DNA of 7,908 bases from an uncultured Granulicatella sp. (GTDB taxonomy: Bacteria > Bacillota > Bacilli > Lactobacillales > Aerococcaceae): the NCBI RefSeq assembly GCF_938030755.1, contig NZ_CALHIF010000038.1, forward strand, positions 1-7,908. The letters run 5' to 3'. Below are positions 1-5,840 of the stretch, in pieces. Under the pieces are notes generated by a model that was not told the DNA's origin, did not search any database, and saw only the letters and a list, made by a program, of their open reading frames with translations. Position numbers and translations under genes: made by a program. Numbering within the stretch: the stretch's first letter is position 1; the number at the start of each line of letters is the position of its first letter.

Positions 1-744
1 GAAAACTATATCGATGGTGTAACGATTACTAAAGATGAATTTAAACAAAAAATGATTGCAAGTAGCGAGCTTCCAAAAACTGCTCAACCTTCTATTGGTC
101 GTTTCGTAGAAGTATATGATGAACTTGGTAAAAACGGAGATTCCATTATTTCAATTCAGATGATGTGTTCAATTAGTGGTACTGTGGATGCTGCTCGTCA
201 AGCAGCTGATATTACTGAGACAAACGTCACAGTAGTGGATTCAGACTTCACTTCCAGATCTATGGGCATGATTGTTAAAGAGGCCGCAAAAGCCGCACAA
301 GAAGGAAAAACAGTTGAAGAAATTCTTGAAATTGTTGAAGATGCGAAAAAGCGTACTACCTTATATTTAACAGTCGTTAACTTAGATAATTTAATTAAAG
401 GTGGACGCATTAGTCAATTAATGGGGATGTTTTCAAATTTACTTAATATTAAATTATTCCTACAAGTCATCCACGGAAAAATTGAGATTATTCAAAAAGG
501 TCGAGGTTTAAAATCCCTTCAAAAAAAATATGATGAAATTTTTGAAGAAATGAAGGCTGTACCAAGCGGTATTCAAGAAATCGGAATTATGCATGCTGGT
601 CTTAGCGAATTCAACGAGGGGAATATTCAACGTGTTCGAGAACTCTTCCCTAATGTGCCACTCACAATTGTAACAACTTCACCAATCATCATGAGCCACA
701 CTGGCGTTGATGCAATGGCCATCACTTACTTAGAAAACAAATAA
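1..744 (+). CDS. DegV family protein (FakB-like fatty-acid-binding protein), 5' end cut by the window
   Basis: The frame is open from base 1 to the TAA at 742-744 and gives 247 residues. DegV proteins are usually about 280-290 residues, so roughly 35-40 N-terminal residues lie outside the window. The Met at 52 is internal because family-like sequence (ENYIDGVTITKDEF) runs before it. Family landmarks are visible: the TAQPSIGRF stretch, ISGTVDAARQAA (the Ser-Gly-Thr loop that holds the lipid carboxylate in this family), NLDNLIKGGRIS, and the C-terminal MSHTGVDAMAI segment that corresponds to the usual SHTGPGALAI. Members bind a single fatty acid; FakB proteins present it to the kinase FakA so that host or medium fatty acids can enter phospholipid synthesis. 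No fakA is visible here, so the lipid ligand and the kinase partnership are inferred. The gene converges on the DUF819 gene and shares its terminator. Confidence 0.93.
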   Translation, partial: ENYIDGVTITKDEFKQKMIASSELPKTAQPSIGRFVEVYDELGKNGDSIISIQMMCSISGTVDAARQAADITETNVTVVDSDFTSRSMGMIVKEAAKAAQEGKTVEEILEIVEDAKKRTTLYLTVVNLDNLIKGGRISQLMGMFSNLLNIKLFLQVIHGKIEIIQKGRGLKSLQKKYDEIFEEMKAVPSGIQEIGIMHAGLSEFNEGNIQRVRELFPNVPLTIVTTSPIIMSHTGVDAMAITYLENK

Positions 745-787
745 AAGAAAGCAACTAATTCCGGTAAACGGAGTTAGTTGCTTTCTT
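745..787. terminator. Bidirectional intrinsic terminator between convergent degV-like and DUF819 genes
   Basis: Positions 745-763 pair with 769-787 in a 19-bp stem with one G-T wobble and a 5-nt GTAAA loop. The stem has A-rich sequence on its left and TTATTAATTT on its right, so a U-rich tail follows the hairpin on both strands. It starts directly after the stop codon of the plus-strand gene and ends 1 nt before the stop codon of the minus-strand gene. One element therefore serves both transcripts. Confidence 0.88.
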
Positions 788-788
788 A

Positions 789-1943
789 TTAATTTAATAA
801 TTGTCCAATAAAGATACCTACATAAGTTCCAATAATGTATCCTAGCGTTCCTACTAGCATTGTAGGTGCTACAAATCGATGCCAACCTTTAGAAATTGCC
901 ATCGCAGCAGCTGTTGTCGGACCTCCAATATTCGCGTTTGATGCCAGAATAGCTTCTTCCACAGTGAATCCAAAAATTTTTGCACCCGCAAAAGTTACTG
1001 CCATATTCACAAAAACCATAATCGCACAGAAAACTAGTAATAAAGGTGATTTTTCAACGATTGCTCCAATTGAAGCCGGAATCCCAATTACTACGAAGAA
1101 TAAATAAATTAAGAAGGTTCCAATTTCATTAGCACCATTAATTTTCTTAAAGTATTTAGAAAAAATAGTCGAACAAGCAACTGTTAATGTAGTTAAAATT
1201 AAGTACTTATTCGAAATCAATTGAATTAAACTGTTATTACCTAAACCTGATAACACTTCAGATAGAGTGAAACTAATAGTGACAATAATTACGGAAATTG
1301 CAAATACAAAAGCTACATCTTGAACGGTAATCACAGTATCCTTTCCATAAGCTTTTTCTTCTTCCTCTTTAACGCCTTCTGTATACGCAAATTTAAAATG
1401 CTTCTTAAAAAATCCAATTGAAGGAATCATCAGTAACACTAAGAAATAGAATACCATCAATAAATTATCAGCAACCGTTGCCGCTGAAATTAATTCTTTT
1501 GGAATATCAAATGCTGAAGAAACAGCCACAAAGTTAACTCCACCACCAATATAACTTCCAACCATCATTCCTGCAATATGGTTTAATACCGGAATTGATT
1601 TTGATAATATTAGATACCCTAAAAGTGCACCTAAAACTGTTCCTAGTGAACTAATCAGGAAAATAACCACTAATCGTCCACTTTCCTTCCAGATTTGCTT
1701 TAAGTCACACTGAAATAATAGCATCGGTATAGCTAATGGAACCACTACACCCCAAACTTGATCGTAAACGGGGGAGTCTACGGGAATAATCCCCAAGTTG
1801 CTTAAAGTTGCTGCTAATAAAAGTCCTATAATGGCACCACTAATTTTTGCAGCCCATTTATATCGATTTTCTAAAAAGATACTGATGGTCGCAATTCCAA
1901 CAATAATTGACCACAATACCCACGTATTATTTGCATCAATCAT
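789..1943 (-). CDS. DUF819 family (YjcL-like) integral membrane protein
   Basis: This 384-residue protein is hydrophobic along almost its whole length, with about ten membrane segments. One charged loop (about residues 178-201, FKKHFKFAYTEGVKEEEEKAYGKD) is probably cytoplasmic and splits it into two halves. Each half has a glycine-rich motif: GSYIGGGVNF at 129-138 and SNANIGGPTTAAA at 335-347, the second followed by AISKGW. These motifs, the length and the VADN at 157-160 fit the DUF819/YjcL family. The paired glycine-rich, helix-breaking motifs resemble inverted-repeat secondary transporters, so a transport role is plausible. No substrate is established that I can cite. The ATG at 1941-1943 follows AAGAGGTG (complement of 1948-1955) at a normal distance. 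The gene is monocistronic here, with a terminator on each side and a palindrome upstream that may control it. Confidence 0.9.
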   Translation of the reverse strand: MIDANNTWVLWSIIVGIATISIFLENRYKWAAKISGAIIGLLLAATLSNLGIIPVDSPVYDQVWGVVVPLAIPMLLFQCDLKQIWKESGRLVVIFLISSLGTVLGALLGYLILSKSIPVLNHIAGMMVGSYIGGGVNFVAVSSAFDIPKELISAATVADNLLMVFYFLVLLMIPSIGFFKKHFKFAYTEGVKEEEEKAYGKDTVITVQDVAFVFAISVIIVTISFTLSEVLSGLGNNSLIQLISNKYLILTTLTVACSTIFSKYFKKINGANEIGTFLIYLFFVVIGIPASIGAIVEKSPLLLVFCAIMVFVNMAVTFAGAKIFGFTVEEAILASNANIGGPTTAAAMAISKGWHRFVAPTMLVGTLGYIIGTYVGIFIGQLLN

Positions 1944-1975
1944 AAAACACCTCTTCTACCTTTTTCATACAATTG

Positions 1976-1997
1976 AAAATACCATATATGGTATTTT
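1976..1997. promoter_or_regulatory. Perfect 22-bp palindrome upstream of the DUF819 gene, candidate operator
   Basis: Positions 1976-1986 and 1987-1997 are exact inverted repeats around the core ATACCATATATGGTAT. The palindrome lies 33 bp upstream of the DUF819 start codon, where an operator for a dimeric repressor would be expected. As an RNA it could form only a loop-less or tiny-loop hairpin, which makes a DNA-binding role more likely. The promoter is not clear. On the minus strand, TATAAT (complement of 2020-2025) has only a poor -35 (TTAAAG), and TTGCTC (complement of 2007-2012) would place a weak -10 inside the palindrome. I cannot assign a regulator. Confidence 0.5.
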
Positions 1998-2003
1998 TTA
2001 TAA

Positions 2004-2046
2004 AAAGAGCAAAAGAATCATTATACTTGAAGTACTTTTGCTCTTT
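2004..2046 (-). terminator. Intrinsic terminator of the rimP-rbfA operon
   Basis: Positions 2004-2015 pair with 2035-2046 in a 12-bp stem (AAAGAGCAAAAG against CTTTTGCTCTTT). The 19-nt loop could fold further through TACTT/AAGTA. In the minus-strand transcript the hairpin lies 6 nt after the rbfA stop codon, and the descending arm ends in CUCUUUUUAU, giving five uridines in a row. It ends the operon before the DUF819 gene, which is on the same strand. Confidence 0.8.
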
Positions 2047-2052
2047 AAAATA

Positions 2053-2412
2053 TTATCGTTGTTCATCTTCTTCATGAATTGATTTTAGAAGTTCATCAAT
2101 GTGATTACCGTAATCGACTGATTCATCGCGTTTAAAGATTAATTCTGGAGTTTTATACAATGATAGACGTTTGCCTAATTCTCGACGGATTAGGCCTTTT
2201 GATTTCTCTAAACCACGTTCTGTCGCTTGACGCTCACTTGCTAATTTATGAAGTGTTGTGTAGTAAATGGTAGCAATTTGCAGATCACCAGTTACTTCCA
2301 CTTCAGTAATCGTAATTTCTTGTACACGTGGATCACGAACCTTTTTAGATAAGATATCATTTACTTCTCGCAAGATTTCTTGTGACACACGTCCAACTCT
2401 AAAGTTTGCCAT
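2053..2412 (-). CDS. rbfA: Ribosome-binding factor A
   Basis: This 119-residue protein is a one-domain KH-like factor that binds the 30S subunit during late 16S rRNA maturation and helps process the 5' end of 16S rRNA. Recognisable family segments are RVSQEILREVNDIL (8-21), KVRDPRV (24-30), the strand TITEVEVTGDLQIATIYY, and the C-terminal PELIFKRDESVDYGNHIDELL (89-109). The length is normal for RbfA. The frame stays open 11 codons further upstream (MQCLFRWKGGQ), but the ATG at 2410-2412 is chosen. The family consensus starts at MANFR, and AAAGGAGG lies just before this ATG inside the extended frame. It is the last gene of the operon. It is separated from infB by an unusually long 329-nt gap with tandem hairpin repeats, so its expression relative to infB may be set separately. 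Confidence 0.95.
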   Translation of the reverse strand: MANFRVGRVSQEILREVNDILSKKVRDPRVQEITITEVEVTGDLQIATIYYTTLHKLASERQATERGLEKSKGLIRRELGKRLSLYKTPELIFKRDESVDYGNHIDELLKSIHEEDEQR

Positions 2413-2416
2413 TTGG

Positions 2417-2424
2417 CCTCCTTT
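2417..2424 (-). promoter_or_regulatory. rbfA ribosome binding site
   Basis: The minus strand reads AAAGGAGG, then CCAA, then the ATG. The 4-nt gap from GGAGG to the start is a little short, but the match to the anti-Shine-Dalgarno sequence is strong. This site decides the start, because an ATG 11 codons upstream would place it inside the coding sequence. Confidence 0.8.
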
Positions 2425-2426
2425 CC

Positions 2427-2461
2427 AACGAAAGAGGCACTGCAATCAGTCCCTCTTCGTT
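2427..2461 (-). other. Hairpin directly upstream of the rbfA ribosome binding site
   Basis: AACGAAAGAGG (2427-2437) pairs with CCTCTTCGTT (2452-2461) with a single bulged A. An inner ACTG/CAGT pairing (2439-2442 with 2447-2450) closes a CAAT loop. Together they give about 14 base pairs. In the transcript the hairpin ends 2 nt before the AAAGGAGG of rbfA. No U-run follows it, so it is not an intrinsic terminator. Possible roles are protecting or processing the mRNA, or tuning ribosome access to rbfA. The role is inferred; only the pairing is seen. Confidence 0.6.
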
Positions 2462-2491
2462 CAACTTAAATCATTAATTTCATCTTTAATG

Positions 2492-2612
2492 CGGTCTCGC
2501 ACTATTTTCTTATAACGGCTTGACCTTCTAGCTTTGGCGTCCACTTCGTTAAGCTTCGTAAAATCTTACCGATTTTCCTCTCCTTAACTCCAGTGTTCCA
2601 AAGCTAAACAGT
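2492..2612 (-). repeat. Tandem hairpin repeat, unit 1 (121 bp)
   Basis: The unit starts at CGGTCTCGCACTATT and is about 94% identical to the next unit by eye (about 7 substitutions and a 2-nt length difference). Its core, 2530-2605, folds into one long imperfect hairpin: AGCTTTGG/CCAAAGCT (2530-2537 with 2598-2605), CACT/AGTG (2542-2545 with 2592-2595), GTTAAG/CTTAAC (2548-2553 with 2583-2588) and AAAATC/GATTTT (2560-2565 with 2571-2576), with loop TTACC. GACC (2522-2525) and AGTC (2610-2613) add an outer helix with one G-T wobble. The unit length is not a multiple of 3, it encodes no protein, and no terminator-like U-run follows. It resembles the small non-coding intergenic repeats of Firmicutes (BOX- or MITE-like), but I cannot name a family. 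Confidence 0.85.
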
Positions 2613-2731
2613 CGGTCTCGCACTATTTGTATAACGGCTTGACCTCCTAGCTTTGGCGTCCACTTCGTTAAGCCTCGTAAAATCTTCTTGATTTTCCTCT
2701 CCTTAACTCCAGTGTTCCAAAGCTGAACAGT
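2613..2731 (-). repeat. Tandem hairpin repeat, unit 2 (119 bp)
   Basis: This is the second copy, directly abutting the first and next to infB. The same four helices form, with outer arms AGCTTTGG at 2649-2656 and CCAAAGCT at 2717-2724. The loop between AAAATC and GATTTT is TTCTT instead of TTACC, so three adjacent differences between the copies fall in or at the apical loop. None of the 24 paired positions of the core stem differs between the copies. The other differences lie in an internal loop, in single-stranded linkers, or next to the outer helix. That pattern suggests the fold is conserved, although two copies are too few for proof. Confidence 0.85.
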
Positions 2732-2747
2732 CGATCTCGCACTATTT
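2732..2747 (-). repeat. Partial third repeat copy overlapping the infB stop codon
   Basis: The 16 bases CGATCTCGCACTATTT match the start of both full units with one difference (A for G at the fourth base). On the coding strand this copy covers the last Lys codon (AAA) and the TAG stop of infB. The array is therefore R-hairpin-R-hairpin-R, where R is this 16-bp motif at 2492, 2613 and 2732. The layout fits either insertion with duplication of the end of infB, or recombination between R copies. Confidence 0.8.
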
Positions 2748-5195
2748 ACGTTTAATCTCGACCATTTCGTATGCTTCGATGATGTCGTCTACTTTGATGT
2801 CGTTGTAACCTTCAATCATGATACCGCACTCGAATCCTAGTTTAACTTCTTTAGCATCATCTTTGAATCGTTTCAAGCTTGCTAATTCACCTTCGTAAAT
2901 AACAATATTATCACGGATTAAGCGAACTGAGCTTGAGCGTTTAACAACACCTTCTAATACATAAGAACCAGCAATTGTTCCAAGTTTAGATACAGTGTAT
3001 GTTTCACGAACGATTGCTTGACCAGTAATTTTTTCTTCGAATTCTGGATCTAGCATACCTTTCATTGCTGTTTCGATTTCATCGATAACGTTATAGATGA
3101 TACGGTGTAAGCGAATATCTACTTGATCAGATTCAGCTTGAATTTTCGCTTGTGGCGTAGGTCTTACGTTAAATCCAATGATAATCGCGTTACTTGCAGT
3201 AGCAAGAGTAATATCGCTCTCGTTAATTGCCCCTACGGCTGTATGAATAATCTTCACACGTACGCCTTCAACTTCGATTTTTTGTAAGCTTGATGCTAAT
3301 GCTTCAACAGAACCTTGTACGTCAGCCTTGATAATAACATTAACTTCTTTCAATTCTCCTTCTTTCAATGTAGAGAATAAGTTATCTAATGTAATACGGC
3401 TTGAAGCATTACGTTGTTCGATTAACGCACGTTTGGCACGTTCTTCACCAGCAGCACGAGCAGTTTTCTCGTCTTCAAATACTACAAAGCGGTCCCCAGC
3501 TTGAGGTGAAGCGTTAAGACCAGTAATCTCAACTGGAGTCGCTGGTAAAGCAGTTTTCACACGACGACCTTGGTCATTCACCATTACACGAACACGTCCA
3601 AATGTGTTCCCCACAACGATTGGATCACCAACTTTAAGCGTTCCTTCTTGTACTAATAATGTTGCGATAGGTCCTTTAGATTTATCTAAACGAGCTTCAA
3701 TAACCGTTCCTAGTGCTAAACGGTTAGGGTTTGCTTTCAATTCTTGAACTTCAGCAACCAATAGAATCATTTCTAATAATTCTTCGATGTTTTGGTTGAA
3801 TTTCGCTGAAATCTCAACGAAGATTGTGTCCCCACCCCATGATTCAGGCACAAGTCCTAAATCAGAAAGTTCTTGCATCACACGACCTGGGTTTGCTGCT
3901 GGTTTATCGATTTTGTTCACAGCAACAATAATTGGAACGTCTGCAGCTTTCGCATGGTTAATTGCTTCGATTGTTTGTGGCATTACACCGTCATCGGCTG
4001 CTACTACAATAACAGTGATATCAGTGATGTCTGCACCACGAGCACGCATTGTTGTGAAAGCCGCGTGACCTGGAGTATCTAAGAACGTAATCGGTTTTCC
4101 ATCAATTTTGATTTGGTACGCACCAATATGTTGAGTAATCCCCCCTGCTTCTCCCGCTACAACTGAAGAGTTACGTAATTGGTCAAGCAATGTTGTTTTA
4201 CCGTGGTCAACGTGTCCCATGATAGTTACAACTGGAGGACGTACAGTACTTTCAACGTTTTCAGAAGCTGCTTCTTCAAAATACACATCTAAATCAGAAA
4301 TATCTTTTTCGATTTTTTCTTCAGCATCCATACCGTAGTCAGCCGCCAATAATTCAATAGCATCTTTTGATAGACCTTGGTTTAATGTTGCCATTACGCC
4401 TAGTAAGAATAATTTTTTGATGATTTCTGCTGGTTCACGTTTGATTTTCTTTGCTAATTCAGCAACAGTCATACCATCCGTGTATACTAATACATCTGGT
4501 AATTCATGGAATTTGCGTGCAGGAACAGCTGGTTTAGTTTTTTGTTCATCACGACGGTTTCCTTTTTTACCTTTTTGGTTGCGGTTTTTCTTGCTGAAGC
4601 CATCATTGTTAGAATCGCTATAACGTTGTTGGTTTCTTCTGTCATTATTACGATTGTTTCTTGGTGATTCAAAACGATTGTTGTTATTGTTTTGTTTTTG
4701 GTTATTACGAGGACGTTCTGCTTGTCCTTGTTGGTTTGAATGAGCTTCAGTACGTGCTGGTTCTTTCTTAAATGAAGGACGGTTTCCATTCGCATTTTGT
4801 TGTTTTTGATTTGGACGTTCTTGATTTCTCTTATCATTTTGGTCATGACGTCTTTGGTTGTGAGAATGGTTTCGTTCTTGATTTTGTTTTTGATGCCCTT
4901 GTTTTGGAGCGCGATCTGCTCTCTTCGTGAATTCTTGCTTAGGAGCTTCTTTTTTAGTTTCAGCTTTTTTCGCTTCTTGTTTTGGAGCAGGTTTTACTTC
5001 TTTCTTTGGCGCTTTTTCTGCTGGTTTAGTAGCAGGCTTAGAATTCCAAGCTCCTTTAATTTTTGAGATTTCAGATTCTTCCATAGTAGACATATGGCTA
5101 TTGTATGAAATACCTACTTCTTTTGCTTTTTCAATGATTTCTTTACTAGCCACATTCAATTCTTTCGCTAATTCGTATACGCGAGTTTTCGACAT
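2742..5195 (-). CDS. infB: Translation initiation factor IF-2
   Basis: This 817-residue GTPase brings fMet-tRNA to the P site of the 30S subunit and promotes subunit joining. Domains in order are a first IF2_N domain (1-50, MSKTRVYELAKELN), a low-complexity basic linker (about 51-227), and a second IF2_N domain (about 228-294, ARKFHELPDVLVYTDGMTV). The G domain follows: G1 GHVDHGKT (327-334), G2 GGITQ (351-355), G3 DTPGH (373-377), G4 NKID (427-430), G5 SAK (463-465). Domains II, III and the C-terminal tRNA-binding domain end in EMVEIKRK. All GTP-binding motifs are intact. The ATG at 5193-5195 follows AAGGTGA (complement of 5201-5207) 5 nt away. The linker is very rich in Asn, Gln, Arg and Lys, as is common but variable in this family. 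The gene starts 12 nt after ylxQ, and its stop codon lies inside a repeat fragment. Confidence 0.98.
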   Translation of the reverse strand: MSKTRVYELAKELNVASKEIIEKAKEVGISYNSHMSTMEESEISKIKGAWNSKPATKPAEKAPKKEVKPAPKQEAKKAETKKEAPKQEFTKRADRAPKQGHQKQNQERNHSHNQRRHDQNDKRNQERPNQKQQNANGNRPSFKKEPARTEAHSNQQGQAERPRNNQKQNNNNNRFESPRNNRNNDRRNQQRYSDSNNDGFSKKNRNQKGKKGNRRDEQKTKPAVPARKFHELPDVLVYTDGMTVAELAKKIKREPAEIIKKLFLLGVMATLNQGLSKDAIELLAADYGMDAEEKIEKDISDLDVYFEEAASENVESTVRPPVVTIMGHVDHGKTTLLDQLRNSSVVAGEAGGITQHIGAYQIKIDGKPITFLDTPGHAAFTTMRARGADITDITVIVVAADDGVMPQTIEAINHAKAADVPIIVAVNKIDKPAANPGRVMQELSDLGLVPESWGGDTIFVEISAKFNQNIEELLEMILLVAEVQELKANPNRLALGTVIEARLDKSKGPIATLLVQEGTLKVGDPIVVGNTFGRVRVMVNDQGRRVKTALPATPVEITGLNASPQAGDRFVVFEDEKTARAAGEERAKRALIEQRNASSRITLDNLFSTLKEGELKEVNVIIKADVQGSVEALASSLQKIEVEGVRVKIIHTAVGAINESDITLATASNAIIIGFNVRPTPQAKIQAESDQVDIRLHRIIYNVIDEIETAMKGMLDPEFEEKITGQAIVRETYTVSKLGTIAGSYVLEGVVKRSSSVRLIRDNIVIYEGELASLKRFKDDAKEVKLGFECGIMIEGYNDIKVDDIIEAYEMVEIKRK

Positions 5196-5207
5196 AGTCT
5201 CACCTTC

Positions 5208-5534
5208 CTATTCGTTCATATCGTTAAATCCCTTCATCTTCAGTAGACTCTTTGTAAACCCTCGATCATCAATTAAAACGATAGAACGTCTTTTGCCAAT
5301 CGCTAGAGACAATTCATCCGTTTCAAATTGCTGAACAAAAGGAATTTCATAATATTCACATTTGTTTTTGATTTTTTTAACCGTATTTGCACTACAATCT
5401 TTGGTACAAATCACTAAATTTCCTTTTTGTCTTTGAATACTTTGGATAACTTGCTCCTCGCCACTAATGAGTTTACGAGCAGCTGTTGCCATTCCAAGTA
5501 AATTCAAAGCTCTTTGTTTAACGAGCTCTTCCAT
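5208..5534 (-). CDS. ylxQ: YlxQ, L7Ae/L30e-family RNA-binding protein
   Basis: This 108-residue protein is a single L7Ae/L30e-type domain. The family binds RNA, typically kink-turn motifs. The helix ALNLLGMATAARKLISGEE, the strand GNLVICTKDCSANTVKKI, and ELSLAIGKRRSIVLIDDRGF are characteristic of the YlxQ branch found between ylxR and infB in Firmicutes. Its physiological role is not well defined. The start is uncertain by one codon: a GTG at 5535-5537 directly precedes the ATG at 5532-5534, and both have only a weak AAAGAG-like site upstream. The ATG is preferred. The start overlaps the last 17 nt of ylxR, so translation is probably coupled. The stop codon is TAG, 12 nt before infB. Confidence 0.93.
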   Translation of the reverse strand: MEELVKQRALNLLGMATAARKLISGEEQVIQSIQRQKGNLVICTKDCSANTVKKIKNKCEYYEIPFVQQFETDELSLAIGKRRSIVLIDDRGFTKSLLKMKGFNDMNE

Positions 5535-5823
5535 CACTAAACAACTCTTTTCTTGCTTTTTGATGTTCTACATAAGCAAGAAGCTCTTCATAAAATGCAT
5601 CTGGAATTTCAATTTCTAATTGTTTTTCAAACAAACGATTTTTCCAAGCTTTCTCAACTAATGTAGGTTCAAGAGTAATATAAGCACCACGGCCGTTTAC
5701 TTTACCAGTTGGGTCGATTTGTGCAACACCTTCAGCGTTACGAACAATACGTACCAACTCTTTCTTCGGCATCATTTCACCTGAAGCGATACAACGGCGC
5801 ATCGGAATCTTTTTCTTTTTCAT
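5518..5823 (-). CDS. ylxR: YlxR / RnpM, DUF448 RNA-binding protein
   Basis: This 101-residue protein matches the DUF448 family: KKIPMRRCIASGEMMPKKEL (4-23) with the conserved Arg-Arg-Cys, VRIVRNAEG, and the signature GRGAY (44-48). Homologues occupy this same slot between nusA and the L7Ae-like gene. The Bacillus subtilis member has been reported to bind RNase P RNA and modulate RNase P activity, hence the name RnpM; applying that here is inference from homology. The ATG at 5821-5823 is preceded by AGGAGGTG (complement of 5828-5835), one of the best ribosome binding sites in the operon. The gene begins 17 nt after the nusA stop codon and its end overlaps ylxQ. Confidence 0.94.
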   Translation of the reverse strand: MKKKKIPMRRCIASGEMMPKKELVRIVRNAEGVAQIDPTGKVNGRGAYITLEPTLVEKAWKNRLFEKQLEIEIPDAFYEELLAYVEHQKARKELFSDGRAR

Positions 5824-5840
5824 CGTGCACCTCCTGTATT

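Larger units (their letters stand above)
2413..2741 (-). other. Long non-coding gap inside the operon, between infB and rbfA
   Basis: This 329-nt stretch has no plausible gene. From the infB side it contains a 16-bp partial repeat, two tandem hairpin units (2613-2731 and 2492-2612), about 30 nt of plain AT-rich sequence (2462-2491), the hairpin at 2427-2461 and the rbfA ribosome binding site. The other gaps in the operon are 12-19 nt or overlaps, so the sequence looks inserted or expanded. No convincing promoter is visible in it, and neither repeat hairpin is followed by a U-run. Confidence 0.8.

Noticed and set aside
835..1107. Plus-strand open frame inside the DUF819 gene, and similar ones at 3787-4068 and 6444-6725
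   Set aside because: Each is fully antisense to a well-supported gene, and none resembles a known protein.
2413..2445. A longer rbfA starting at the ATG at 2445
   Set aside because: The extension includes the rbfA ribosome binding site and the arm of a hairpin, and RbfA proteins begin at the MANFR-like position.
2492..2731. The repeat hairpins as transcription terminators or tRNA-like genes
   Set aside because: On the coding strand the stems are followed by AGGAGGTCAAGCC or a similar sequence and not by a U-run. No cloverleaf, T-loop or CCA end is visible.
2446..2741. A small protein or leader peptide in the infB-rbfA gap
   Set aside because: The two repeat units differ in length by 2 nt and are not multiples of 3, frames are soon closed, and the only minus-strand ATG run (near 2470-2484) gives about five codons.
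2046..2741. A missing or broken ylxP, truB or ribF as a sign of gene loss in this strain
   Set aside because: No remnant is visible. Operons without ylxP between infB and rbfA are common in Lactobacillales, so the absence is not evidence of recent decay.
2492..2747. The repeated R motif at about 120-bp spacing as a CRISPR array
   Set aside because: The sequence between R copies is itself repeated rather than unique, there are only three R copies, and no cas genes are present.
4487..5334. Open frames opposite or out of frame with infB (for example 4927-5334 +, 4797-5066 +, 4487-4846 -)
   Set aside because: They lie over the low-complexity linker of infB, have no ribosome binding site of note, and their composition is a by-product of the Asn/Gln/Lys codons of the real gene.
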